Source: Takakia lepidozioides (taxonomy: Eukaryota; Streptophyta; Takakiopsida; Takakiales; Takakiaceae). Taken from it: a stretch of 64,000 nucleotides of DNA. A program made the position numbers and the translations under genes. The stretch spans positions 51,441,053 through 51,505,052 of the forward strand of contig CM060732.1 of assembly GCA_030704615.1 (NCBI GenBank). The letters are read 5' to 3'. The number at the start of each line of letters is the position of its first letter. The stretch's first letter is position 1. The notes under the pieces are model-generated. The model saw nothing but the letters and a program-made list of their open reading frames with translations. It did not search any database and was not told the origin of the DNA. Below, in pieces: positions 33,182 to 45,150 of this stretch.

Positions 33182-34197
33182 TGTCGCGCGGCTTTTACTC
33201 ACCCATCCCTTCGCTATTCGAGGCGGAAACTCCAAGATAGAAGAGTTGGAAATCTCTAAGTACTCAGCCCGCGCAGAACAATCAGTCATGACCTACAGCT
33301 AGTGTATCATGGGGGTGTTTCCTATTTGTTTCCCTTTTGGTATTCATGTTAGCTATCTTACCATTGATAATTAAGTATCAGTTTGCTTTATCAATCTATT
33401 GGATTCCATCAACTCATCCATTCATTTCACAGCTTCACTCAGATCTCTCTACACAGTGTGATTGTATCGTAAAGTATCCGATTATGATTTATCAGGTATC
33501 AGGCCGAAGCCATTGTGTCTCTAATCTGCTCTACAATATCATTACAGCCTTGCATATATCAAGCATCTACTCATCATCTCTCTATCTTCACTTCCGTTCC
33601 TCATCTCTACCCCGATCCCCTCTCCTCTATCACCAAGAAGTCCTCCTCCGAAATCCCCCTTCAATTCCCCGTTTCTCCCTTTATCTTCCTATCCGCGGTT
33701 CTAACCGTTTCCCTCACTAACCGTCGTCTGTGAACTAACATGTTCCCTTCGCAGGTGTTGTTCCCCACAGTCGTTCCCTGTCCTACTCTTCGTTCCCTAT
33801 GATCGTGACAGCTGTGTCAAGCTGTGACTGGCTGTGTGAAACTGTGACGGGCAGTGACTGGCTGTGCGACTGTGTTGGCTGTGTCGGGCTGTGACTGGCT
33901 GTGTGGCTGTGTCTGTGTCTGCTGTGACGACTGTGACGGGCGTGTTGGCTGTGTTGGCTGTGTGTGACTGTGACGGTGGGCTGTGTTGCTGTGTCGGCTG
34001 TGACGGTCTGTGACGACTGGGCTGTGTTGGCTGTGTCGGCTGTGACGACGACTGTGACGACTGTGACGGGCTGTGTAACCCCCTCTACAGTGCGCTGCTG
34101 TCACCCCTAAGGCTCCTGTTGGTCTCAGTCTGTGCAAAAATTAAGGGTACCCTACAGATCCCGTATAAGTGTCTAAGTCCCCGACAGTCCTCTAACA
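33182..34197 (-). repeat. Element C 3' LTR (1,016 bp)
   Basis: Plus-strand ends TGTCGCGCGG and CTCTAACA; minisatellite at 33805-34075. The polypurine tract of the same sequence as in A follows at 34198. Confidence 0.9.
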
Positions 34198-34228
34198 TTA
34201 CCCCTTCCCCCCTCAAAAAGCCGTGTCC

Positions 34229-37200
34229 TCACGGTTTACTGATTTCGACTAGCAAACCTTTGTGAGTGAGCACCTTCTTGACGTTGAGAGTTTCTTGGCG
34301 GACTGTGTGTACGAGCCCGAGGTCTGTCTCTGGTTGACGGAGATGGTTGATCACTACCTGGATAAGTGAGGCCTCTGGAGGCTGATATCGAGGTAATCTT
34401 TCCGGCATAGGAGATCCCCTTCGCTTCTTCTCTTCCATCTGAATTGCATAGTCTTCTCCCATGTCAAAAGAATTCGGTGAAGAAACAGTTGTATCAGAAT
34501 CCTCATCGCCTCTCAGGTGTTTTAATTTTCGAACTTTTTGTGAATCATCTGGGGCATACAATGCTGTCCTACCATGTCTGGAAGTTTGTATTTTACAAAC
34601 TGGTGTAACCGCTGAACAGCAAAATTGGTGTAGACACTGAGCTCTTGTCTGTCCAGGTGAGTGGGGTACCAATTACTGGTGCAGCGTGCAAGTACTTCCA
34701 TGCCACATGTCCCTTATAGAAAATGTCATCAATGCCGAATTTCTGTGTTGACAAATGGTTCCAGGCCGCTTGAAACCATGAACGAATTTGAGAATCCTTT
34801 TGCATCATAACTTTTGGGTCATATAGGTACATATGAGGTGGCACCGAAGGTAATACCAATGATCTCCACTGGAATAACTCAGAAAGCGTGTTGCATCTTT
34901 TGTTGCTCAATGTGGTAACGTACCAGAAAACAAGCAGCGTAGTATAACCCGCACCCCATGACAATACTTGCTATCTCCTTGGTCTTGGTATAAATGAGTC
35001 CATGTACAACCTGGAAAGCAATCAATTCCCTCAACATGGTACCTGCCTCGTGCCAGTATTGTGCAAAGTGATGATCTTCAATATGTCGATTGTTCGGAAG
35101 AACTTTAGTCCTAGTTGCCACTGGCAGCCAATACGCATGATTTGGTAGTAATGTGCGAATGACTGCGGAGGACTAAATTCTTTCCAAGCCAAATCCAACA
35201 TGATGGGAATTTGGTTGAAGGGCATAATCATAGCCCTACTGTACTCCCTTGCAGCTGGAGTTTTAGGTGGGTTAAAAGCGGCATTGCCCCATACCTCCTC
35301 CGGCTGTGGTGGCTGTGGTGTGGTTGTAGTAACCAACAGTTCAGCTACTGGTACAGTGACTTGTTGTGGTGGTGGTACTGGCTCTTGTATCATTGGCATC
35401 TCCTGCCCCCTCCTGTGAAGACTGAAAAGCCAAAGTTCTGGCTTGTAAATAAGAAGCCATTAGCTGTTCCTGAGGGATATAGACTCTTTGGTCGATGTTT
35501 GAAGTGAGTCTCTTCCACTTGAGTCTGGAGTCCGTCTACATCCTCTTGTAACTCTGCTATCCTACTATAGACATTGTCTATAGTAGTTGTGGCAATGTTC
35601 TGCACCTGCAGCCTGAGCTCATTCATCTCGCTTTGGGTGAGCTTCCGTGGTGCTTTGCCCTCTACTGGCCCTTGTGCTAACCAGACCTGCATAAGGCTGT
35701 TATCCACCAAGTTGCTTGTGGTTCCCCTGAGAGTTTGCTCCTCTCTTAGCTTGTACAATTCCAACTGCTGTTGTAAAGCCTCCATGCGCTTCGCCTGAGG
35801 TTCAACCAATTGCGCATAAGCAGCAAGTAGATTATTGGCTTCCTTCCAAGCCTTGTTATTGACTGCGATTTCATTTTTATTGGCCATGATGGTTTGTTGC
35901 AACTCCACGATGTGCTTCTCTTGATCAGCTTCAATCTCCCTGTATTGCTTGAAAGTATCTTCATTGCGACAGATTGTATTCTTCATATCGACAATGAGCT
36001 TCATTTGCTCAACATTCTCTTCTTCTGCCTTCGTACATTTTTTCCGCTTGACTGTTTATTTCTTTTGTAGATTGGTCAAGCATAGTTGTAAATGTAGCAC
36101 ATTGTCGCCATCCTGTTATGCACTGTCTGCAACTCCGTATGTAGTGCATTCAGTTCTTGCAACTTGCTTTCATGCTGCACCTGCATTTGTATAGCTGTTG
36201 CTTATGTGCTTCGTGCAACTGGTCTTGCGCGAGGCCTGCCTCAATCAATTGTTGCTTGGCCAATTGCAAAGCCATTTCTGTATTTCCCAAGTCCTGCTTC
36301 ATCTTGAGAGTGACCTCTTCATCGACCTTGTTTGCACACTCAGTGGCAAGTCGAGCCTCAAACTCCTTCCTGAGTTCCTCTTTCAAGGCTGTCAATTGGG
36401 TAATTGGAACATGGGATTTGACATAAGTCCCCAACAAATTAAGTGTCCTGCCTATGGAACTCATCAGCATTGCCTGTTGAGGTCATCATGGTGAGGTTGC
36501 TGCTGTTCCTCCTGATCTTCAACAGTGTGATGTCTCACTAACCATTCAGGCCATTGTCCCACCGGATTTTCTTCCTGAACTACTTCATCTATCACCGTGC
36601 TACAGTGTCATGACCTTCCGCCTGTGGTACCTCCGACACAGGTGTGTGTATTATATGCACCTCAGGATTTCCTTGGGCAACTGTTGCACCTCGGGATTTC
36701 TGTCTCCTTGACCAGACCAAAAATTCATAGAGAAGGTCCCCTTCTCTATTTCTGCCACTATCTGTTCTGTAGTTGGAATATCTAACCCTTCACTTTCCAA
36801 ATCAATTATTTCTGGTTGAGCTGCATGGGATAACTTGTGACCTTGTGACAAGTCTTCAGTGGCTGTGATGTTGTGATGCAGAAGTAACCTTCCTCCTCCT
36901 CTCTGAAGGTCCTGCTTCCAGTAATAGCATTTCTCTGTGCTGCTGTGCCCCTTCCTGGCCATGAGCTTGGGAAACATTATCATGCGGAATCCGTGAAGCC
37001 AGTGGATCCGCCACTACAATCTTCCCCTCTCTGCTTCTTAGTCTCAGGTTGCCCTGCTAGTCCACCTCACTGTGTGAAGAGCCTTGCTCTTCCATTGCAG
37101 TTGTTTCTGGCTCAAACACTCCATTTCCTTTCTTTCTTGCGCATTAAGTATGCCAGAATCAAGGATTATTTGAGCAATGATTGGGCCAGACACTATTATA

Positions 37201-38435
37201 GGAGACTTTGCGGTAGTACCTTAATCTTTTCATCTCCTCTATCAGTGCGTTGTACATTATGTCCGCCCATTGTACCTCTCGTCCCTTCAGGCCTTTGAGT
37301 ATTTCCTCCGTGAAGGATCTGCTCAAATACTGTTGGTTCTGTTTCATGGCAATCAGAACGTTCAATACCTGGCCTACCTCTTTTAACCCTGGGTACACAG
37401 CCTTGGTACAAGCATAACCCTGAGTTTTTAAAGAAACTCCCTTCTTGGAATAAGTCCTCTATTTGCAGTCTTGCCCTGTGTTGCTCCACATGCACCTGAC
37501 CTGCTGGCAATCGAAAACAATTGCTGGAGGTATAGGGGAGTAATCATTAATTCAACTCCCTTCACCGTTGTTGTTCCTGTCCTTGGCTCAAAGTTCTGCA
37601 AAAATTGTAACATGTACTGTCTATGTGTAGTGTCCAATCTAGGCTTTGCAATCCTTGCAATCTCAGCTCCTCTAGTATCTGTATCGCCTGTGGGGTAGCA
37701 ATCGTTTGTTTCTGCAGAATTGTGTGCTCTCTTCACCCTGATTTCCTCCATTCCTCTCACTCTCTTCATTTTAGACTCACACAGAACTGTTTGGCTGTAA
37801 CAACTGCAGGAATGCCTGTAGTGCACAAAGCATAACGTATGATTGTCGCAGAAAGCTATGGGTAATTTCTTGTAAGCCTGCGGGGCTTGCAAGCATCGCT
37901 CAAGAAAAAGCTCCGCTTGTCCTTTCGTGTCTATGCCACTGCGTAAGTAATATTGCGAGCGTATAGTCTGTTAGTTCCTCCATAGTTTCCAAGGTATAGC
38001 ATTGATGGTCTGTCCTGTCGAGACGCCCGTTACTCTCAGAACGACGCCGCCTCTTGCGCTCAATTTCCCTCCATTTTCTTGATCCTTTCTCTGGTTTTCT
38101 ATTGGCTGTATCCGTTGTGACTGGATTTTAGATTTTATCTTCTTTAGTGGACTTTCCCTGTTGGATAGTCCACTAGGATCACACATGTGACAAGAATTCC
38201 ACTTTTCTGTACTTGCCGTTTCGTTCCGTTTCTCTTTTTCCGTACTCATTAAATGGGCCCGCCTTTCATCCCTTTTGACGGCCGTTCTTGTCCTCTTTCT
38301 TTTTGACACCTGTTCTTGCCACTTCCTTCTCGGCTGTGTGTCGCGCCCCGACCTCCACATGTCCATTTTTAAAGTAATTTCCGTTTCCTCTTCCGTCAGC
38401 CATTTTCCTGAAGTTATTATGTGTCCACTTGTCAC
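34229..38435 (-). pseudogene. Element C post-pol ORF region, broken
   Basis: A third copy of the 1,390-codon region, close to that in A but with other single-base breaks (main fragments 38435-37971, 37892-37428, 36470-36150, 36004-35390, 35399-35031, 34672-34229). The coiled coil and flanking blocks are kept. That three copies share the whole architecture shows the ORF belongs to the element family. Confidence 0.65.
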
Positions 38436-38459
38436 TGATTCTATGGATCGTGTAACTTT

Positions 38460-38565
38460 AGTAGGCTGTGTTGAGCTGTGACAGGCTGTGTCATATTGTG
38501 TTACGCTGTGATAGGCTGTGATGCACTGTGGTAAGCTGTGATAGGCTGTGACACGCTGTGGTAGG
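38460..38565. repeat. Minisatellite of element C, left part, with target duplication of E
   Basis: GGCTGTGATA-type units end in GTGGTAGG at 38558-38565, the left target copy of element E. The array resumes at 61675. Confidence 0.8.
38558..38565. repeat. 8-bp target-site duplication of element E, left (GTGGTAGG)
   Basis: GTGGTAGG recurs at 61667-61674, flanking E exactly. Element A, which lacks the insertion, has CTGTGGTAGGTG at the same place (about 14761-14772), showing the empty site. MULE-type and some other DNA transposons make 8-9-bp duplications. Confidence 0.85.
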
Positions 38566-38640
38566 GAGGTTTACTATTTCATGAGCAGAAACCATGAGCC
38601 ATGAGCCATGAGCCGCATGAGCCGCATGAGCGGTGAGCCG
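38566..38640. repeat. Element E left terminal inverted repeat and CATGAGC repeats
   Basis: 38566-38586 pairs with 61646-61666 (16 of 21 positions, with the inner 13 perfect). It runs into repeated CATGAGC units (some as CATGAGCCG) up to about 38640. Clusters of short subterminal repeats commonly bind transposase. Confidence 0.8.
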
Positions 38641-39410
38641 AAGTCTAAGATACGCGGATTTCATGAGCGGACTCCTCCAAATTTGGAAATGCGGCAGATT
38701 AAACAAGTATTAAAATAATAGTTTTTTATTTGACCTTGCCGTTTTTGGACGTTCCAGATCATGTAATGCGGCGAAGATATGTCGTCAGTAACAAGTCCGC
38801 TCATGGTTTTATAGATCCGCTCATGGAAATAAGTGACCGTGCAACGGGAAATCCAGTATACCACTGCAAAAGGACGTCGCATACTGGCCTGTATAGAGTA
38901 TTCCGCGGTTTTACATGCCTTAACATTGGAATGAAGCTGACCCTTTTGCCGCGATTGAACCAATGGAGTCTGCACCAATACAGTCTGCAGTACTTCACAA
39001 TTCTGTCTTCTTCGGGTATTCGGCGGGAAAGGTTTGCAACTGAACTGGGAAATAGGGTGCCGCATTAGGGTTCGCACGTGTGAAATTTCGGAGCGGGTTG
39101 GTGTTGGCGAAGGCCGCCTCTGGGGGTACCTACGACGATACTTGGAAATTCGGCGCCGCATTTCCTTGTCGGAGGTCGAATGAGGAGAGCAAGTTTTCGG
39201 AAAGCAGAAAAACATGAACCCTCCAACATACAAAAATACATGCACGTGGAAACAAGTGAACGATATAGTAATATCTTAGTTCGATCAAAACAGGTTACTG
39301 GTAGGCAAGACATATGTCGGACCTTTGTGTGGCCAGAGTCTGAGGTACTGGCAGCAGTACAGTTCTACTATCCGATGGGCGTACCATTGTATGTGGACCG
39401 CAAGCCAAGC
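38641..39410. other. Element E left non-coding region with palindrome remnants
   Basis: No convincing gene. Degenerate copies of the E palindrome occur at 38685 (half site), 39048-39069 and 39144-39165. A plus-strand frame at 39180-39518 overlaps the transposase end and has no motif. Confidence 0.5.
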
Positions 39411-40841
39411 TCACTGGTCCCCTGGATCCATATTCAGAAGAGTGTGAACCTCCTGGGGGCTCAACCCTGGTGCATGTATGAAGTGATGAGTTGTGGAATT
39501 ACAACGGAGTCTCTTTAGGTACACGTAGTACAAATGCTTGCAAGGGCAGTATGATGCCCCCTTGTTCGCCATGATCTGGAAGTCGGTGCAATTGCAGGTG
39601 GGTAATTCTGAAATGGTGATGGTGTACACCTCATTGCGAACAGCTGAGCCCGCCGTGGCCATCTGATACACACGCCCGAATCCTGGTGGGGGCACTTCTG
39701 TCGAGCTCTGGATTGTACAGTTCATCCGAAGTGCATTCCCCATCCTTGTCTCGTTCACTTTTGAGGGAGGTCGCCGCCTCTTCGGTTTCCCCCAACGGTG
39801 TGTAGGATGCTTAGAGCTGTCGTGTCCCATTGTTCTTGCTCTCACAGGGGTCGGTGGTGGAGGCTGTGGAAGCGGAAATGGTTGTCTGGGCACGTCAGTG
39901 CGCTGCACCATCCGAAATCCTGCGGCGGTAAGGGCGTCGGCCTCAACCTGACTCAGATCGCAGCCTGGTTCCACCGGCCACACCGGGGGAGCCTCTGGCA
40001 TTGTCTGTATGCCGTACTTGGGCTTTCCATACACGCAAGTCATAATGTCGTGCCTGCAGAACCAGAACTGGGTGGTTGTCGCCTCCGCAAACTTTGCATG
40101 GACAAATCTTCCTGTAAAAGTAGGAGCAGGGACAGCCCCATCTGGATTCCTCCTTATCATCTCTAAACAACGTTGCCGTGTATCCACACGAATTGCGGAA
40201 CACCTTCCTCGAAACGACGGCTTTGTGCGAGCAATTCTCCACTGTGAGGCAGACACAGTCGTCTCCACAATGGCTTGGCCATACTGCATAACAGCGGGCG
40301 GAATGTGGGGCAAGGGAGCGGTGGGAATTTGTTGCACGAAATCCCCGGTTGAAGGCGACGGCGATCTGGAATTTCTTGGGCTTCCACTGCTGGAAGACAC
40401 ATTGTGCGGCAACATGACGGGACCTCGAGGTGCTGTCCGAATGTTCCTGTCGGATCTCCAGGAATCCTCTTCGTACCCGGGTTCCTCTTCAATCCTCCGC
40501 CTGACAGGGCGAGTCCGGACGTCCCCCTCTAGGTGTTCACCTCTGCGGTGCAGAGGCGTCCCTTTGATCTTCTCTCGCAATGCTGTCGCCCATTTCACTG
40601 GATTCTTGGACCTCGAAGCTGTTCGTACCAACAATTCCTCCCTGTCCGGCCCAAAGCCCCATTGTTTGCCGCTCAGGAACTTGTAGTACGTGGCTTGCTG
40701 CATGATTGCTCTGTCGATGTCCTCCGTTGTGGCCGTCACTACGTCCACCAGATGTGCGGCAGAAGACGCTCGCCAGGAGGAGTGGACCGATTCTGCCATA
40801 TTCGTGTTCGGCATGTCCGTGTCGGAATCCAAGCACCGCTC
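39411..40841 (-). pseudogene. Element E transposase, C-terminal exon with SWIM zinc finger
   Basis: The exon follows an 83-bp GT-AG intron (40842-40924); the spliced frame reads 'GQYMRE' then 'ERCLDSDTDMPNTNMAES'. It has a helical region ('MQQATYYKFLSG'), a long serine/proline-rich linker, a W/H-containing block, and near the C-terminus a SWIM-type finger: 'ISELPTCNCTDF' followed by 'YCPCKHLYYVYLKRL' (C-X-C...C-X-H). SWIM fingers at the C-terminus are characteristic of MULE transposases. The exon is itself open over 470 codons, so decay is slight apart from the insertion of D in the upstream exon. Confidence 0.7.
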
Positions 40842-40924
40842 CTAGAAGGACACAAACAACGGTGAGGGACCAATCGAAATGTCCGTAACAGAAAGACAAA
40901 TGAACGAAAATGACAGCAGCCTAC

Positions 40925-41616
40925 CTCCCGCATGTACTGTCCGAACTGTCGATACCGAAAATGCCACCACCCCAACCAGCTGTGCAATGCTCCCAGATTG
41001 GTTGTCTCCACTGCACCTGACGTGTTCCACCAAGCCTCGATGATAGCAAACTTAACCTCCGCGTCATCAAATGTGGGTGCATCCTTCCACGCCGTACAAA
41101 GGACACGGTGTTCAGCCTGGAATGAGCTAGCAACAAATTTGGTAGTGTAGTGGGATAGACTCTGCATCCAATGGAATCCACAGGATCTCTCTTTCCCCTC
41201 CATTGGAACATTGGGGTCCTCACCGTACACACGCCGCACCGCTGCCCAGTTGGCCTGAGCGTTGTCTGCCATGAATCCCCTGAAATTGGGCTCTGGCAAT
41301 CCCGCCCTTGCCATCTGCTGGTTTATGCCCTCCCACAGATGCATCTCGGACTGTGTGTCCTCCCCTTTCATCTCGCAGATTGCAATCGTCATGAGCATCT
41401 TGGAGTGATAGTCATAAACATGCGCACCCATAGTCACCCACTGATGGTTTGTAATTCGCTTGATGTGATCAAACATCACCCAAGCATTCGACAAGTTTCC
41501 AGTTGTCATGCGAGTGACCAAGTCGACTCCACTCCCAGGCCCACACGTCGACATTTTGAAAATGTAACAACGATCGGATTCGCTGCCTTGCCCTGGAAAC
41601 CTGCTACCTTGGATGT
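40925..41616 (-). pseudogene. Element E transposase, catalytic core exon (3' of the D insertion)
   Basis: Reads 'NAWVMFDHIKRITNHQWVTM' and 'GAHVYDYHSKMLMTIAICEM', a DDE first-strand region with an Asp in 'VYDYH'; then 'FRGFMADNAQANWAAVRRVY', the second Asp (D-N in place of the usual D-G), then 'CGFHWMQSL', the C-X2-H block of MULE cores, and a helical region with candidate Glu residues ('FAIIEAWWNTSGAVETTNLG'). It is continuous with the 49788-50470 frame once D and one copy of its target duplication are removed, and splices to the SWIM exon. It would cut and join the E ends. Confidence 0.7.
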
Positions 41617-41621
41617 TGTAG
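41617..41621. repeat. Target-site duplication of element D, left (TGTAG)
   Basis: TGTAG recurs at 49783-49787. Removing D plus one copy restores the reading frame of the transposase across the site. Confidence 0.8.
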
Positions 41622-42156
41622 TGTGAAAAGAAGGGGCGTGAATCCCCTTCTGGTTAATCCTAAATCTGTACTCCTCCTACTCGTCCCTGTTGAAGTATCA
41701 GGGCAAAGGAAAGGAGCGTTCTCTTTTCTGTCCAACCATCGTCATGAGGCTATATGGGTTTTTCCTTCAGGTTCGTTCGTGATCAGAGTTTGCGGAATCC
41801 TCATCCACGCCGCAGCGGAAGAGAAGACATGGATGGGAGTCTTTGGTTTGTTCTTGCCCTCGGTTCTACTTCTATGCAACAGCCTGGCCCTATGCTCACT
41901 GCGCCAACAGTGTTGGCGTGATCTTTTATGTGATGCAAGCAGCCCAATGGCAGCGGTGAATACGACCCTTAATGTGAACCCCCTTGAGCAGTGACATGTC
42001 GGAAATCCCTTTTTGTAATGGTGACACAGATTTAGAGGGAGACAGCTCAGATCTTCATAAACTGCAGGGGCACTGGTTTTCCTTCAGGATTCATGCTTTC
42101 TTCATCTCAATCTCCCCAAGTTGGCCATCCCCCATCAACCCTTTTTGCTGAGCAGC

Positions 42157-42198
<42 letters not shown>

Positions 42199-43862
42199 CC
42201 TTTTCTCGTCTGTTTCTCTATCTCTGTCTATGTCTACAGGCTCCTTACTTCTTCACATACAGCCCATCTATCACGTAATGCAAATGCACACTCCGCCAGG
42301 CATCCAGTGCAGCCAGCCATGAAGTCATCCTTGGTCTCACAAGGCAAAACCATCCCTTTCATCAGTCTCTCTATCTCTCTCTCTCTCTCTTCTCTCCGTC
42401 AATACTCAACCCTTCACACTACCCCTTTCTTTTAAAAGATCCCATTTCCCAAAACAGCTCTCATCCCTTCTTCAGATTCAACCTGAATACCCAACATCTC
42501 TCCTTTCCTTTCAACAAAAGGGCTTAAGTCGTTCATATCCTGATACAATGCTGAAATCACACCTTATCCCTTTTGTGTTTTCATACAGTTCCAGCTAACC
42601 CTCAGTTATCTGTCCAAGCAAACAAGCTATATCTACATTGGGTCCAGTGTATCACTACCCCCCCCGCAGCATTGTGTGCAGGTTTACAACACTGAAACAA
42701 GAACAAGAATGAAGACAACAGTGACCATTCTGTTTTCTGTGACAACAGTCTCTCTCTCTCTCTCTTCACTCATTTTTCTTACTGACACTACGACGGCAGG
42801 TGTATCCATTCCTTCCATGTTCTGGTTTGAAGTCCAGAGTCTCCATTCCATTTCCAAAAACCTTTCCTCTATCACATGTCTCCACCCTTTCCTTTCAACA
42901 ACCAGGGCAGTCCTAAATCTACCAAAAGCGATTTCTAAGTCCACCCCAAAGAAGAAGCCCACAGTCTACCAACTTATCTGTTTTTATCCTCCAGTGAAGC
43001 GGTGGGTCAGCCTGCCGAGATGGCACCTCACCATCGCCTGTCAGCAGCCACCACAACCTTTTCTCCTTGTCTTGATTCCAGAGTTTATCATGCCATGATG
43101 TCTCCTCATCATCCTATGGAGCATCCTGTGGTTTGCCAACTAAATTGCTCTATTCTTCTATGCATGTAGCTCTTTAAGAACTGAAATGGACCTATAGCAA
43201 GAAGACAAAAAGGCAGCTAGAAGCCTGATTACAGATAACCTGTGTTGCCATCCAGCCAGCACTCCACATGCCTTATCACCTCCATTGATTGTGCTCAGAT
43301 TCTCTTCCTTGTGCTTCTGGCAGGTGGCCGTTCTCCTTGCTTGCTCATCTGCCCATAACTGTCATCTTCAAGACAGTGGCGGCAGCGGTGGTGCGCCGCT
43401 CTCCTTACATGCTCCTATCTCCATGAATTGATCATCACAACGAGAAAGACGGCACCGCTTCCCTTTACACAGAATACCAAGCAGAGGCACTTAATGCTGC
43501 CCTCTAAACCAAGCGAAGTCCCACAGCGCAGGTACAACCTCTCAACACAGACTGCCCTGTCAACACCACAGCTCGCGGCAGCTGCTACGAATCGCCCGTC
43601 ACCTTCCTCTTCGTTCTTCCTTCCTCGCGGATTTTAGGTTGAGCATCAGTGACGAAAACGTTCATCGCATGGATGAAAAATGCATGGTCACAACTTAGCC
43701 ATTTTTATTTTGGCAACGCATGAGTACAGTATGCCCACAAAATTACCTGTATGGAGGGATATATCCCTCTTGCAGTTGGTATGATGGCCCTCCCATTATA
43801 GTGATGCAGGGTCTTAACGGTGAAGCCAAAATGTAATGTCACTCCCCTGCATTCACACTACA
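41622..43862 (-). repeat. Element D 3' LTR (2,241 bp)
   Basis: In element sense it starts TGTAGTGTGAATGC and ends CTTCTTTTCACA. Against 47544-49782 I find one C fewer near 42130, a CT run about 2 bp shorter, and one C more near 42945. It contains a (CT)n microsatellite at 42160-42194 and a shorter one near 42373-42390. Confidence 0.9.
42160..42194. repeat. (CT)n microsatellite
   Basis: About 17 CT units inside the left LTR of D; the partner in the right LTR (48079-48115) is about one unit longer. Confidence 0.95.
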
Positions 43863-43890
43863 TATGTAGTGTGTCTCCCTTTTTAAGTGT
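43863..43890 (-). promoter_or_regulatory. Element D polypurine tract (candidate)
   Basis: On the minus strand, AAAAAGGGAGA lies about ten bases before the 3' LTR. It is the only purine run near the expected place; the gap to the LTR is slightly longer than usual. Confidence 0.5.
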
Positions 43891-44755
43891 CAGGGTCCTC
43901 ACTGACCACCTTCACTGGCTGACCACCCACTGGTGGTATGAATGGTTTCAAATCTCGCCTACTTCTTACCCATTCCTTGTTTGCCCCATCTCTTAGCCTG
44001 CATTTGCGTGCAGCTTCCCTTCCAGGATCATAAGGTACTTCCAACAGGTACATTGTGTTAATTCCCCTTCTGTTTCTGCTCCAGATATCTTGGAGAGGTC
44101 CGTTCATAATATTGTTTTTGATTGTCATGCCTTGGCCTTCAGCAAAGGGAAACCCCTCTCTGCTCATAATCTTCATGGCCACTTCTGTCTGGCTGGTGCG
44201 AGCAGGGTTGTTCTCAAACTGACACCACCACCTGGTTTCCATGCAACTCATCATGCCAATTTCATGGCCTTCTTCCTTGGCCACAGTTTTCGTGCTCCAT
44301 CCCTGAGCTTGCATCGTCGTCCAGCCTCTCTTGTTTAAGTGACAGTGTCCCGGCTGTCCATTTGTTCCGCCGGCCAGAGCAAATCCAATTTGTGACAATG
44401 CCTTCTTCCTCTTCTTGTAGTTCATGCCAGGCAGGTCCTGATCTCCTTCCCACACAAACCAGCGTTTCCCAATTTTGTTGTTGCTCCCTGGCTCCTTGTT
44501 TTGAATCTCAGCTACCACTTGTGCTCCCATCGACACTTGCACCTTTCGTACTGCCTCATTTCCTGCATGCAGGTTGTCCTCAACAGCAGGCTGCAATTTC
44601 ATTTGCATTGTTGGTGGCAAGTCATGGGCAACCCTCTGGTTACCATGCCTTCCTTCTTCCCTTTCAACCAGCCTGCCCTCTTTAAGAGATTCAGGGCTGG
44701 TGTATGCTTGCAAGTAGAAGTGATCGTGACATGGGTAGGCTTCATAGCCTCCCAC
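43883..44755 (-). CDS. Element D second internal ORF (290 codons), unrecognised
   Basis: An open minus-strand frame that overlaps the PPR frame (44982-44599) by about 155 bp and ends near the 3' LTR. It contains 'KRWFVWEGDQDLPGMNYKKR' and 'LLEVPYDPGREAARKCRLRD'. Composition is charged and helical, with no zinc knuckle or catalytic motif. It may be a second captured host fragment or the 3' part of the PPR-bearing gene in a shifted frame. The real start is unknown, since the overlap suggests a frameshift from the previous frame. Confidence 0.4.
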   Translation of the reverse strand: MGGYEAYPCHDHFYLQAYTSPESLKEGRLVEREEGRHGNQRVAHDLPPTMQMKLQPAVEDNLHAGNEAVRKVQVSMGAQVVAEIQNKEPGSNNKIGKRWFVWEGDQDLPGMNYKKRKKALSQIGFALAGGTNGQPGHCHLNKRGWTTMQAQGWSTKTVAKEEGHEIGMMSCMETRWWCQFENNPARTSQTEVAMKIMSREGFPFAEGQGMTIKNNIMNGPLQDIWSRNRRGINTMYLLEVPYDPGREAARKCRLRDGANKEWVRSRRDLKPFIPPVGGQPVKVVSEDPDT

Positions 44756-45150
44756 ATCAACTGCCCATCCATCTCCTGAGCCTGAATTTCACAACCATGC
44801 TGGGCATATCCTGAAATCATTGCACTCCATGAGAGCAGATTGGGTGGCATACCTTCCTGCTTCATTTGTTCAAACAGTTGCAGGGTCTGTGCTTCAGAGC
44901 CATGCTGGGCATAACCTGCAATCATTACTCTCCATGGCCCCACTTTTCTGTGAGACACATTGTCACACACAATGTTGTGCATTCATGCTCCCACGTTTGG
45001 CATACCTGTCAACAATGGCAGTCTCCATAATGATATCTGGTGCAATACCAGATTTGATACTGTCATCATGGACCTCTTCGCCTTTTACCCGGTCTGCCAG
45101 GTTCGCACATGCATTCAACACACACAGGAACGTCACCTGTTTGGGCTTCT
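44599..45150 (-). pseudogene. Captured PPR (pentatricopeptide) segment in element D
   Basis: The end of the long frame (from about 45150) reads 'VTFLCVLNACANLADRVKGE' and 'ETAIVDRYAKRGSMN'; after a one-base shift near 44970 the frame 44982-44599 continues 'VGPWRVMIAGYAQHGSEAQT', 'LQLFEQMKQEGMPPN' and 'WSAMISGYAQHG'. These are L, S and P-type PPR motifs in the usual order, as in plant organelle RNA-editing and RNA-processing factors. About three repeats are present, far fewer than in a working PPR protein, and several conserved residues are changed (YAKRGS for YAKCGS). It is most simply a piece of host gene picked up by the element. Confidence 0.8.

Larger units (their letters stand above)
33182..38557 (-). 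mobile_element. Element C, 3' part (continues at 61675-64000)
   Basis: A minus-strand relative of A: 3' LTR at 33182-34197, polypurine tract, post-pol ORF region and minisatellite, then a break by element E. Pol resumes after E and runs out of the window. It is inserted in ORF0 of F; the flank CAAAC (33177-33181) should recur beyond the missing 5' LTR. Its pol is the best preserved of the copies. Confidence 0.88.

Noticed and set aside
40009-40865. Plus-strand frames opposite the transposase
   Set aside because: The opposite strand carries the SWIM finger and a phase-matched intron; these frames lack motifs.
44963-45150. An intact host PPR gene
   Set aside because: Only about three motifs, altered key residues and a frameshift, located between the primer site and 3' LTR of an LTR element.
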